Assembly: GCA_000711775.1 (NCBI GenBank)
Contig: ARYC01000147.1
Span: 1-64,000 of the forward strand
Direction of reading: 5' to 3'
DNA from: Oxytricha trifallax
Taxonomy: Eukaryota > Ciliophora > Spirotrichea > Sporadotrichida > Oxytrichidae
DNA: 64,000 bases
The stretch's first letter is position 1. Every line of letters starts with the position of its first letter. The position numbers and the translations under genes are program-made. The notes beneath the pieces are model-generated. The model was not told the origin of the DNA. It searched no databases and saw only the letters and a program-made list of their open reading frames with translations. This document shows, piece by piece, positions 34,144 through 45,473 of the stretch.

Positions 34144-35681
34144 ACTAGATTTCTAATTAAATAATAAACCTTTTAAAAGGAGGTATGTAATGGAAATAAT
34201 TTTGCAAATATTAAATATTAAAGACATATTGCTTAACAATTTAAAATTATTAATTTTACTTTTTCTCATCGATTTAAAACTCCTAAGAGCATAATATTTA
34301 ATGATGTCGAGAACATTTCAAGATAAGTTATGATAATGCAAGACATATATATCAAATTAGTACTACAAGAAATTAAAATCAACTATTCTAAATTATTTTT
34401 GAAAGTATTTCTTAGAAATTAACCAGATAATTTGAAATTTAATTAATTTTATTCATCGATAACCTAATCAATAGATATGAGTTAAAATTAAGCAATTATA
34501 TTTGCTGTTAAAGAACAGTACAAATATAGAAGTAAAACAAAGCAACTTATAGTCAAACTAGATTATACTTTTCATTAAACTATCACCACATTGAATTTAT
34601 TCTCTAATATTACTCAACATCAAAGAAAAATGATTCATAGTTTCTGAATTACACAAAAGAGTATATTAAACAATTCTGACTAGTAAACATTAAAATAAAC
34701 CAGTTTGCTATTAGTAAGCTATTAACATTAGGTTATCCCTAGCTATAAAATATAGTACTTTCACTAATTTGAGATAGATTGAAGTTAATGACAGGGGAAT
34801 TTTAAAAAAAACCAAAGGAACTCTTTTTTTCACTACCACAAATGATAATTATAACCATTTAATCTTTATAATAATCTAAAACTATGACCATTAGTTCAAC
34901 TTTTAATAACTTTAAGATGTTATAACAGCTTTATTACTATTTTTTGAAGTTTTCTCTCACATTTATTGGCCCTTATGTATTTTAATTGTTTCATTTTATA
35001 ATTTTTAAGAGGATTATAAATTTTAAAGTGTTTATTGATTATCAAATTACAAAAATTTAAAAGGATAAAGCAAATAATTTAACCCATTTAATTTATATTC
35101 GTTTTATTTGAATCTATAACACAAATTATTAACTGATTCATTAGTTAACTCACAAAAATTATACTATTAAACATCCTGTAATTACTCTGATAATTTTTTA
35201 TTTAGTAGATTTATCTTTTTTATTTATCTAATTTTAATTGGGAATTATAGAATAATTCAATAAAAATATAAATGCCAAGAGCAGTAGCACCCTTGGGGGT
35301 TTTGTTCAGTAAATATAATAATATGCGTGATGGAGCTCTGAAATGGAATTATCCTTCTTAGAGTTGGAGTTATTTGCCTTGTTGAGGAATATATTTTAAA
35401 TGTTTTCAAATAAATCTTTTAGATAATTTAAATATTTTAATTACAAAGGGGAAATATTTTTTTATCTTTTGTAGTTATAGCTTATTTATTAATCATAAAC
35501 TAAATTCATTATATTAAATTATATTAATATGAATAATAATTTTATTTTGATATAAATAAAAGAATTCGTGGTACTTAAGCTTGTTTTAAACTGAATTAAT
35601 AGCAATAGATCTTACAACTACAACTCTCTGACCGTTTTCTTATGAAGGGCATCTGCCATCGATAACAATCTCCTTTTCGAA
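33536..35681 (-). CDS. RPL13A: Ribosomal protein L13A (uL13), scrambled in 11 MDSs
   Basis: Large-subunit ribosomal protein. On the minus strand MDSs lie in the order 2-4-6-8-10, a ~1.1-kb spacer, then 1-3-5-7-9-11. Coordinates: M1 34133-34143; M2 35652-35681; M3 34064-34124; M4 35609-35636; M5 33991-34043; M6 35559-35585; M7 33932-33980; M8 35323-35348; M9 33867-33910; M10 35273-35305; M11 33536-33850. Consecutive pointers (minus strand): TTCGAAAA, GCAGA, AACGGTCA, AGAT, AACAAGCTTAAGTA, TTT, TTCCATTTCA, CGCAT, ACAAAAC and a 16-nt GCTACTGCTCTTGGCA. The MDS lengths sum to 677; minus 80 of shared pointer this is 597 nt, 198 aa plus TGA, the family length. Landmarks [35 protein letters not shown] and KVFEGIPYPYD fall in order. 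Confidence 0.96.
34144..35272. other. Spacer between the RPL13A MDS clusters
   Basis: About 1.13 kb of AT-rich DNA with no frame or repeat recognised. It must include the RPL13A upstream region next to MDS1. During development it has to be removed or displaced for MDS1-MDS2 joining. Confidence 0.6.
35273..35681 (-). other. RPL13A: RPL13A even-numbered MDS cluster (2,4,6,8,10)
   Basis: Five short MDSs of 26-33 bp in even order, separated by AT-rich IESs of about 16-210 bp. None is readable alone; each supplies 5-9 codons between two odd MDSs. Some odd-cluster IESs are tiny (8 bp between M1 and M3), so each even MDS replaces a short spacer. Confidence 0.93.
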
Positions 35682-36092
35682 TAAAACTATATTAATAAAC
35701 CTTAATTTCAATTATTATCAATAATAGGGTCAAAAATTTTGAATAAATATCTCAATATACCTAAGAGCACATCTATATATGTCAGTGTATCTAAGTTATT
35801 AATCAATGGCTAGAGTTATGAGTGCTAAGTGTTTTTGAATGTGAATAGATGTCAAATACTTTAGTGTATGATATCAAGTAATGTTAAACTCTAACAAGAA
35901 AAACTAACTTTTGTTGGAAAAGAAATATATGATGTGTAATCAAATGAACTAACTCATTTTACAATTTACGAAATTAACCAAGAGAAGTATTAACTAAATA
36001 CTTAATTTTATTCAAATCAAATACTTTAAAGTAAGCATTAAAAATAAACGCAATAAAATTTAAAGAATTAATAGTTTTAATTTAAATTCAAA
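35682..36092. other. AT-rich intergenic
   Basis: About 410 bp between the RPL13A even cluster and the K+ channel start codon. Nothing recognised. Confidence 0.6.
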
Positions 36093-39038
36093 ATGGCAGT
36101 ATCATAAGGAATTTATATGATGGGTAGGAACTCTATTTCAGCTGATAATGTTGAACTTAATCCATTCAAAGACCAATAAAGTAAATAATCTTGTGAAATA
36201 CTTTAACTCTTATAGGAAGATAGGCATTAAACTTAAGGGTGTTTTAAGCTAGAACATCTAAAGCTTTTAGGCAAAGTATTTTTGAAGAGAGCAACGACCC
36301 TACATTTAGTGATGCTCAGTAAGATGATATATCCTCTCCTCAAGGAGGAACAAGTCCAGAAAATTTGTAAACATAAGAGAATGGTGAAGAATTTCTTCCA
36401 ACTGACTTAAAAATGCAAATGAAGCGCAAAAAAGAGATGCAAAGGATGTCACATAAGCAATATGAAAAAGCTCAGAAAAAATAGTCGAAAGTCTTAGACA
36501 TCAACAAAGTTCTAAAATAAATCAAGAAGTTTAAGAGGCTAATTTTGATTAACGATAGTATGCAAGCTTTGACTGGAATCATAGGGTTAGCTCTTGCAGA
36601 ATATGAAGTAAGATTAGAAACATTCTTTAAAGTTCTTATAGTATGACGACTTCTCATCATTGAATGATTTTAATAGATATGAAGAAAATCAAAGAGGTTA
36701 TATAGTTAGATGCTTTGTTACAATCCTAACCATTTGTCTGTGTAATCTATTTTCATAAACATAACAGTTAGTTTAGTGATTTTGGTATTTAGGCACTATA
36801 GACTTTCCTATAAAATGTATAGAAAATCAGGCAAGATGATTAAAGATGTTTCGTTTTTTAAAAGTCCTTATTTCAAGCCTATGTTATTTGAGATGCTTTT
36901 GTTTTCAATCCATAATTTGCCTGGTGTTAGTTATGTGTTTATAACCAGTAGCAATGGAAGAAAATTGAGATATTCAATAAACTTATTTGTGCTTCTTATT
37001 ATGATGAGTAGACTATTTTTATTAGTGAGAGTTATCACTAGGTTCACAAGATGGAGAAGTGATTAAGCTGAATTGATATGTTAAATTGAAGGAATAAATT
37101 CTGACTCAGTTTTTGCATTAAAGTCGCTTTTGAGAGAAAGACCAATATTTGTTCTCTTTTGTGTTGCTTTTATATGCAGTGTTATTTTTGGATTTGCAGT
37201 TAGAGCTTTTGAAATGTAATTTTATGAGATTTAATCAATTTATTAGAGGGTACTATGAGGACAGATTTGAAATTGATGGTTAATAAATAAATCCTATCCC
37301 AGAACAGTGGAGAAATTACTAGGATTATACTTATTAATGGAATGGTTGGTGGCTAGTTATGACGACTATGTCCACTGTTGGATTTAGAGACTACTTTCCC
37401 AGGACACACTATGGAAGATTTGTTATAGTTATTGCTTCATTTTCTGGAATATTTTTGGTATCTCTAATGATGGTTACTTTGAACAACTTAAAGAAATTTA
37501 GTCCTCCTTAAGAAAAATCTTTCAAGATTCTAGTGAGATTTAACTTAGAAAAATAGTCAATAAATTGGCAGGTTTAAGCATACTAGCATTTTTTAGATTT
37601 GCAAACGCAAAGTCAAAATCAGAAAGAGATTAATTTAATAGAAAAATATGAACGAGATTTGCTAGTTTTTGAAGAAGCTCTCGATAGACACATTGAATAG
37701 TTTAAATATAACAGATTTGAGATCGGTCCTGAGAAAATACCGCAAGAAGAATATTTAAGAGTCTTAACCGAAAAAATTGAGGGAGATATCAAGAGGGTTG
37801 GTTTCAAAATTCATAACACTCATAAAACCTAGAATGCTCTAGACGATTTAATACTTAATCAGAATTAAACTATCGGCTAGCTAAAGCTAATCAACAATAA
37901 CTTTGAGACCCTAAATTAAAGAATTTCTTAGCTTTTCACAGCTCAGAGAAATGGTCCTTTAAAAGTCTTAAATATGACTTAATATATAAATGATCAGTAA
38001 TAAGAAATTTATGAAGAATAAACTAGATAAATGAAAATTAAGTATCAAGAAGAAAGAATGAAAGAAAAATCAAGCTTAAGTGTTTCTAAGCAATCCTGTA
38101 TTTCGCAGTTTTCTTCCAAAAGCAGATCATCAATCAATAATAAAAATGGAAGATAATTTAAAAATGGCAATCAATTGATACTTGACAATTTATCATCGAT
38201 TCAAGAAGACTAAGAAGACATCTAAAGTTTTAGGATTCTTGATTCTACACCTAATTCAAGAGTAAATAAAGTTTAGGAAACTCAAAATAATGCCAATTAA
38301 TATCCAAATAATCCTATCAAAAGAAGCTAAGTTTCATTTTCAGATCTAGTTTTTACGAATACTAAAAATAACTTGTTTTCAATTAAAAATCAATTTATGA
38401 GTAATTAGTCCAATCCTACATCAAATCACAGCTAAAATACATAAAATATGCATAAAACTAGTTTGTTTGATTAAAACTCCTCAATTACAAATGACTACAA
38501 ATAAAAACAGCAAGAATTAGATTATCTAGCTTCTTAGCAAGAATACGAAATTATTTATTCAAGAAAAAAATCTCATAAAAATAAGAAAATAGAGTAAAAT
38601 TTGTCTAAGAATAAATAGAGGTCATTATTCCCAGATAAAACTCATAATAAAATTTAACAATAAATTAATTATAATAATAACAATTAAAGTCATTAAAAAA
38701 TTAAATAAAATTAAAAATAATTACAGCAATAATTTACTTGGACTTCCCAGGCTACTACTTAACATTAAAACTTAGATACAAACCAAAATCTATTTGAGAA
38801 TAATTTGACAGATATCAATGATCTACTAAGACGTCAAAGAGAGTAATAAGATGATATCTTGAAATTACATAGTAAGCTAATAATCAAAAAATCTAATAAA
38901 AATGCTTAAAATTAGGATGGAGAGGGGAATCTATAATCAAGCACTATGCTCTCATAAAATGAGAGACATGTACAACGATCTAACTCAAGTGCTTTTAATA
39001 AGTCACTTTAAAATATTTTAAGAGCCCCTAAATCCTGA
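36093..39038 (+). CDS. Potassium channel-like protein, SK-like (946 aa)
   Basis: Six-segment cation channel with a pore loop. Starts MAVSQGIYMMGRNS. A charged N-terminus is followed by hydrophobic segments: YIVRCFVTILTICLCNLF, LVILVFRHYRLSY, MLFEMLLFSIHNLPGVSYVF, INLFVLLIMMSRLFLLVRVI and FVLFCVAFICSVIFGFAVRAF. The pore is WWLVMTTMSTVGFRDYFPRT and the last segment FVIVIASFSGIFLVSLMMVTL. Order and short linkers resemble SK/IK channels. The filter reads GFRD instead of GYGD. A ~500-residue cytosolic tail is charged then Q/N-rich. Introns 36181-36215 and 36608-36641 and IESs at 36768 (5 bp) and 37223 (31 bp) are removed, leaving 2,841 nt; TGA 39036-39038. A calmodulin-binding motif was not identified. 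Confidence 0.85.
36768..36776. other. Very short IES, 5 bp, pointer TTAG
   Basis: TTAG T TTAG: two pointer copies one base apart. Removing five bases gives CAG TTA GTG ATT TTG GTA TTT AGG CAC and links two membrane segments in frame. An assembly indel is the alternative. Confidence 0.55.
37223..37259. other. IES, 31 bp, pointer TATGAG
   Basis: TATGAG at 37223-37228 and 37254-37259. Removal joins TTT TAT GAG GAC AGA TTT GAA in frame just before the pore; otherwise a TGA follows at once. Confidence 0.87.
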
Positions 39039-39369
39039 TTAATTACTCATAATTATTATACTTCTGAATATTAAGTATTTTAGCAAATAGAGAATTAATT
39101 CACTTTTATCATTGAAATGTAATTTTTATACTTTAAAATAAATTTATATTTAAAGAAATTTAGTTGTTCATGATTAATTAGAATCATTAGATCTTTAAAA
39201 CAAACTATCTTTGGAATAGTTGGATATTAAATGTATTGTTAAAGTGTCTCTGCTTTATATAGGGTTACCTAATTTTAATTAAGAAAAATTTCTTTATTAG
39301 ACTTTTATTATATTAATGGGTCAAAGTTATTCAAGGATAAACTTTATTATTCCTTTTAATTTAAATTTA

Positions 39370-42300
39370 TCAATTACAAGAAAATAAATATAAATCCCCT
39401 CTCAAAAATATATCATCGCTTGAACTTTAAATTTATTAAGTTTGAGTTTAAGAGTCAAGACTCTTTTTCTTAGAAAAATATATTCTAAAATCATTTATAT
39501 TTTGATTTTTTGTATCATAAATTTCAAATGGTTGGTTTTAACTAATTTAATCAGCTTGCTATTAAGAAGGTTATTTATTGCTACTTTTTGATACATATAA
39601 ATTTTGAATTTCTGAATTTATTGATAGATACTAGTTAGGCATCTATGTTTGACCATTATATTCAGATTTACCATTTAACAATTCCTCATCTAATATTCAA
39701 TCAATAGCCTAACTCTGTCGTAGTATCTCATTTCTTGTAGAATGTTTATCTTGATAATATATTTCAATTTTAGACTTAGACTTAGATTAAGACGCTTAAG
39801 ATTTGTTACTGATTATATCAGCTTTAATTAAACTACTCTTGAAGTTCATTTAAAAAGTATTAAGAGTTGGGATGGTTTTTATATTTGTGGAGAAACTTGC
39901 ATTGAAATTTGAAGAAATTGACTGATTTCTGTTTGATTTTAGTGTTATTGGTAATGCTTGTGTTGATGATCTAAGGTAATTGTTTTCATGGGATTTTAAG
40001 CTTATTAATTTTAGTTTGAAAGATTAAGGGGTTAGAAGTGTTGTGGGAAGAGAATTATGTTATACCAAGTTTAGGCTCTTGCCTAAATTATTTATGTTTA
40101 CAATTCAATAAAATAATAATGTTTTAGAAATCTTGTTGATCCATATCTTCAATCGAATCCCTACTCACTCTCTAAAATTTTAACTTGCTTATTTACTTTC
40201 TTAAATCATCAATCTTTGATCCGTTTTTTACTACATACAACTTCAAAACAATGTTAAAATCAAAGTTGGCTTTCATATTAATTTACATCCTTAATTAATT
40301 AATTACTACCTTGGATTTCAATTGCTTTTAAATTTATGTTTAGTTTAAGAGTTTAAATAAGTTTCTTGGATTACTCAATGTCAGAATCGAATTATAACCT
40401 TTACTTTTTCATTAGCTCTAATTTACTTTACAGTTCCTCTTATCTAAATTTATACTCACCAATCTTGGCCTCCAATTTTTTGTTAATAATAAGTTGCTGC
40501 TTACTCTACATCTATAAATCTTTTACTTCTCTCTTTACTTTCTCAGTATTTGAAATGAATTATAAGTTTTAATTGTAATTATCCAACTACTACTCAATCA
40601 AATCATTGAGTTTTTACTTAGAGTAATTTGTTAAAGTCCTCTTAAGTAGCCTCGCTTCTATTATTTAAGAGTCCAGCAGCTGATTCTTTTAAATTAAAGA
40701 ATTTAAATAGTCCTAATTACTAGCTTGAAGAAGTTATTTTTACAGAACATCTCTTTCCTTCAGAATAGACTATATTTCAGATAAAACCCCATATTTAAAA
40801 TAAGAAATTAAATTTAGAGGGAAAACAATTAGATTCAAATTACATAATAATTATTGCCTGTAATTAATTATATAAATCATAATTAATAAAACTATGATTA
40901 ATTTTAATTGTCTTTATATATTCCAATCAGGGTGTGTATTTGGTTTAAGTCTAATTGTATCTAATTTTAACTTAGAATAAATCCATTTTAATTTAATTAT
41001 TCATAATTTCAATTCTAACCCCTGATTATAAATAATGAAGTTTATTTAGTTTTTAGTTTCTTACTCAATTAATGATATATAGTTTTATCGGTAATCTTTT
41101 ATTTTCTATGAGTAGTTTAGTTCTTGCTTTTTAAAAAGTGGAGTCTACATCGTTTAGAATTACTTTTCAATATTAAATGGAGTGTCCTTTTCATTATTTT
41201 GATTTTATGGTTTCTATTGATTAATTTATTAATTAACTTGTCTGGGAGATTATGATTAGGTAATATCGTGGGAAAATATTAATTATAATTAATAAATTAG
41301 ATAAATATAATTTATTTATTTATTATTATAATTTATAATGTTAAATAATATTAAAACAATTCTTACATGAATTGCATTTAAAATAACTGAGTTATAAGAT
41401 TTATAAGGAATTAATTAATATTAAAATTTGGATAAAAAAATCCTATCATATATATTTATTTCTGATGCCTTCTCAATTGATTACAGTCATTATTTAATAA
41501 AATGTTAAGTTAAAATAAACAAATGTTTTTTTTCCAAGTAAAATTTTCCAATCAATAGTTTATTTAATCTTTTTAATTATTGGATTTATTAACTTCTGAG
41601 ACACAGTATTAACAAAAGTTCTATTATCATCTTTATTAAAATTATCTTAAAAGGTTTAAGATATTAATGTATCGTGTTTTTAATTAGATCCTTTGCCTTA
41701 GCTAAATTTCTGATTTTTAAGTTTTATTTTTAATTTTAACTTTTTCTTGGGTTATTGTAATTCTTAATTTTTACTATTTTTAGAAGGACTACATTTTGTT
41801 CTCTTCTTTTTACTATTGTGCAATTTAATTAGATTTTATATTAGGGATTTAATTTCATTAGGTTCTTCCTAGTAATTTAAAGTAGGCATTTGCAATGAAT
41901 TTTACTCAAAAGATTGGTATGAATTGTTGTGATTACTAGCAAGTATATAACATAATCTAAGTATAATTATATAAAGTAGAGATCTTTTCACATTACTATT
42001 TCTTTCATTTATTTCTGGAAATAATTAATTACCATACTAAGGTCTCCCTAATCTCTTATCGTCAATATTCATAGGAGTTTAAATTGCCTAAAAACTATGC
42101 TATAACATTGGAGTTTTAAGTTATAGCAGCAAGCTTGATTTATTTTCAAAAAATTGCTGTTACAGGCTTGAACTACTCTCCTCCTTGAGACTGATTCTAG
42201 ATTAATCTATGTTGTTCATATGAATTTAAATTTATGGGATTTTTGTAGATGAGCTTGCCTCGCTCATATTTTTACTTTAAACAATTTTTGGAATCATCAG

Positions 42301-42753
42301 TGATGATTCTATTTACTTACTTGCATAGGATCTAGTTCTATAATCAAGCAAATTCGAGAGAGGAGTGGATTAAGAATTCTTTTGGCTTCTCATTAATGCT
42401 TCTTAAGCCATTTGATTTTTTTAATTTCATTAATTTAAAAGTCTTTATTTTTCAGTTTACTCCTATAATTCTTGGATTTTAGTTCCTCTTTGTTATTAAG
42501 CAAGCTCTGCAAGTCTCTAATCCATCTTATTTTAAGGTTTCACATTTGGACTTGCTTATATTTTGCTTTTATTTATACTATAGTATTCCTAATCTATTTC
42601 AGATCTTTGAAATTGCTAAATTTTGTTGTCTCTATAATACATATCATATTCATCCTCAGTCAGAATTTAATGATTGGACAGTTTTTGCAATTCATCTAAA
42701 TTTTTAGCTTTCATTTTTTACTTTTAATAATCTAATTGATGCATAATAATCAT
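39370..42753 (-). CDS. Large coiled-coil protein, unknown
   Basis: Minus-strand frames dense in TAA/TAG codons run from about 42753 (MIIMHQLDYQKQKMKAKN; a second start at 42713) to TGA 39370-39372. The N-terminal third has charged and Q-rich segments (RLAELAQQQRGTKIQEL). The middle is strongly helical with heptads (QQLIINKKLEAKIGEYKF; RQEELQSKLELMKKQR; EKVKREVKDLQMQSKQ). The C-terminus is low-complexity S/Q/K. AT-rich inserts near 41230-41500, 40880-41000, 40250-40270 and 39980-40000 and a TGA near 39696 break the frame and are read as IESs or introns, mostly unplaced. No known family was recognised; it may be a cytoskeletal or basal-body-type protein, which is a guess. Confidence 0.65.
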
Positions 42754-42919
42754 AATAATCAATTTACTTATTTATAATAATTACTAGAATAATATTATTA
42801 GTTATTAATTAAATGATAAGTGGGAATAGAATAATATCTGTGAAATAGAAATTTCTAGTAAAATATAAAAGCGAATAAATAATTAAATTTAAAGTATAAA
42901 AACTAAACACTCTAGAATA

Positions 42920-44265
42920 ATGGATCAAACTAGTCAAGCTAAAAATGCTGCAGCTAATTCTAGAAAAAGAACCAATAACTCTCACTCTAATTAAAATAAT
43001 GACAAAGTCGGTGATAGTATAATTAAATTAATGTATAAATTAGTTTTATATAGTGAAATGGGATAAAATTTTAATTCGTAATTTAAATTATAGCTCAGAT
43101 AAAAGATCGGATAACTCAAACGCAGTATAAACTCAGTCAGACTTAGCATTTTTGAAATTTTTGAAAACTCATCACACCATCTCACTAATAATATGCGTGT
43201 CAGGTGTCCTAGGACTTTACTCCTACTACTCATATCTTTAAGAATTATTGTAGGTTTCATTTAATTTATAGTAATCTATTAATGTAGACTTGCAGATAAA
43301 GAGAGGAAAATGAATGTAAATGTCATTATGGGCTTCTAAAACATAGTAGCTTTAGCTATATCATTGACAAGTAAGTATTTAAACATGTTAAATGAACCAT
43401 AATTGTGTAGTCTTGAAAGTGAGTTATAATCAACCAATATCATCATGTCTAACTAGAGGGGACTTCTTAGTTGGATTCTTATGCTTTGGAAGCATGTATT
43501 GTAGTAATTTTGCATTGAAATATGTCAATTATCCATTCGTAGTCCTCTCTAAATCTGCAAAGATTATGCCAGGTAATTAATCAAATTCGTGTCAATATTT
43601 TAATTTCAGTGATTATAATGGGTTCAATCAGAAAGGTCTATACTTTACACTATTCACAGTATATCCTTGCTATCTTAATATCTACTGGACTTATTATGTT
43701 TAATTCAAATAAACTGAAGAATCTTGAGACTGATAACCTAGTCGGAATCACTCTAGTTTTAGGAAGTCTTTTCTTTGATGGCCTTACTTCTTCTTAAACA
43801 GACAAATAACACAAGCAAAGTGGAAGAGACTTCGCTTACTCGATTATGTTCAGCAACAATTTCGTGCAGCTTATCGCTAACATTTTGTTCTATATCCCAG
43901 CTTTCTTTTATCAAAATGACACCACAGTCTCCAGAGTGATGAATGATTCAGATAATTTCAGAGATGTCGTAATGATTGGAATATCTGGAGCCCTTGGATA
44001 AATCTTTATTTACTTAACAATCTCTATTTTCAACAGCTATCTAGTGACTGTGATTACAACTTCTCGCAAACTGTTCTCAGTGTTCCTATCAAGTCTCACA
44101 TTCCATCACAAATTCTCGACAATTCAATGGGCCGGAGCATTCCTTGTTATGATTTGCACTATGGCTGAATTGTTATTTGGCAGAAAACATAAATAAACAT
44201 AACACGAAAAAGAGCTACATCAGTAATAGACTACTAAGAACAATACTGAAAATAAAAAAGATTGA
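42920..44265 (+). CDS. Nucleotide-sugar/UAA transporter, SLC35B-like (384 aa)
   Basis: Endomembrane antiporter of the UAA family (UDP-galactose, PAPS and related transporters). Soluble N-terminus MDQTSQAKNAAANSRKR, then about ten hydrophobic segments. Family landmarks: GLYSYYSYLQELL (GxxQE-type), FALKYVNYPFVVLSKSAKIMPVIIMG, LTSSQTDKQ, FVQLIANILFYIPAFF, GALGQIFIYLTISIF, TVITTSRKLFSVFLSSLTF and WAGAFLVMICTMAELLFGRK. The charged tail has no clear KKxx signal. Introns 43250-43287, 43371-43410 and 43573-43609 and a 76-bp IES (43014) are removed, leaving 1,155 nt; TGA 44263-44265. The YVNYPFxxLxKSxKxxPVMxxG stretch is diagnostic of SLC35B1/B4-type members. Substrate cannot be read from sequence. 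Confidence 0.9.
43014..43093. other. IES, 76 bp, pointer ATAG
   Basis: ATAG at 43014-43017 and 43090-43093. Removal gives GGT GAT AGC TCA GAT AAA in frame. A GT..AG splice at the same place would shift the frame by one, so IES is preferred. Confidence 0.8.
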
Positions 44266-44421
44266 TACAATGTTATTGTAAAGAAAAATTAGTGTTCTCA
44301 CGTTTTTATAATTTGTACTTTAATCATATTTCAAATAATCTATTTATCAATTTAATCAAGTTAATTGGACAAAATCTACCATTAAATAATTGTTTCATAC
44401 AAATAGTTACAATTAATAAAT

Positions 44422-45416
44422 TCACTTATAAGGTTTAGAGCTTTTAGCTCTATTCTAAGTCTATATTGAATTTACAGATTTCACTTTGCCATTATTATTA
44501 CTTATTCCTGGGTTAAGACTATTTATTGATTATTTATTCATATTTAGGATTTCAACTTAGCTATGTTTTTTTTGAACAGGAGGTTTATAAAATTTCGGTG
44601 TAAATGAAAACGTTGATTTATCACTTGGTTACAAAGTACTATCAGTCAATTTATTCTACAAGGATTCTTACATTTAATTTTTATCATTTAAGTGTATATT
44701 TTAGTAGAATGGCTAACATTTCTCCTCTTAAGTTGTATTCTAAGTGACCTCTGTTTTTGTTTACAGCACAGATTCACTGCTTAGCAAATAATTTACTTAT
44801 TTTTGTATGGAGGAAATGTTAATTAAGTTAGGATTGTTGAGGATGGAATGACCATCTTCCTGCAGAAATCTCTCAACTGAGTGGTTGATGCTCATTTATC
44901 TATGAATAGTCGAAATTGTTTAATTTTGATTAGCAATTCCAGATTTTTTCTTGTACAAAAAGCTTTAAGGCTATGATTGCTACTTTTTCATATTGTAGGG
45001 AATCAAGTCCAAATCGAAGAATTTTACATCATCCAAATTGTTGAGTTCACTTTCTCTCATTTAATCATTCAAGTTATTTGTTAAGAGCTCATCATCATCC
45101 TCATGGTCTGAATTATTATCGTCAAAAAGTTCAAGTTCTAAGTCATGGCAATCTGATTATGGTTTAAATATCTGTACACTTGAGACTGAGACTTGTCTTG
45201 GAATCTAATCACTTCCCTTCTTTTAATGCTATTTTTACAATTACACTTTCTTGTGGATGTAGCTTTAAGTTCTTACACTATCTCTTGAAGTATTATTTAT
45301 CTTGCATATTTCAGATTATCTACTGAAAAGTGATTTTTATTAAACAGGTAATGATACATTAAAGATTACTTAATTGCCTTATAAGAATATAATGATATTT
45401 AAAATTCTGATTACAT
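44422..45416 (-). CDS. Q/N/S-rich protein, unknown (317 aa)
   Basis: Start at ATG 45416 (MQSEFQISLPVQQKSLFSRQ) after removal of a 41-bp IES at 45349-45397; stop TGA 44422-44424. Total 954 nt. One acidic centre (LELELFDDNNSDHEDDDELL) and otherwise polar, with basic C-terminal KVKSVNSIQTQNRAKSSK. No domain recognised. Located just downstream of, and on the same strand as, the AT-hook gene. Confidence 0.72.
45349..45397. other. IES, 41 bp, pointer TATCATTA
   Basis: Minus-strand 8-nt repeats (plus: TAATGATA at 45349-45356 and 45390-45397). Removal links the start codon ATG TAA TCA GAA to the long frame. Confidence 0.82.
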
Positions 45417-45473
45417 CTAATAAATAATAAGAATGTCTAGTTATGGGTAAAATTATAATGAAATTAATTATTT

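Noticed and set aside
42472..42699. Plus-strand hydrophobic ORFs at 40366-40572, 42472-42699 and 45942-46166
   Set aside because: Antisense shadows of minus-strand Q/K-rich coiled-coil genes; the complement of Lys/Glu/Gln codons reads as Phe/Leu/Ser.
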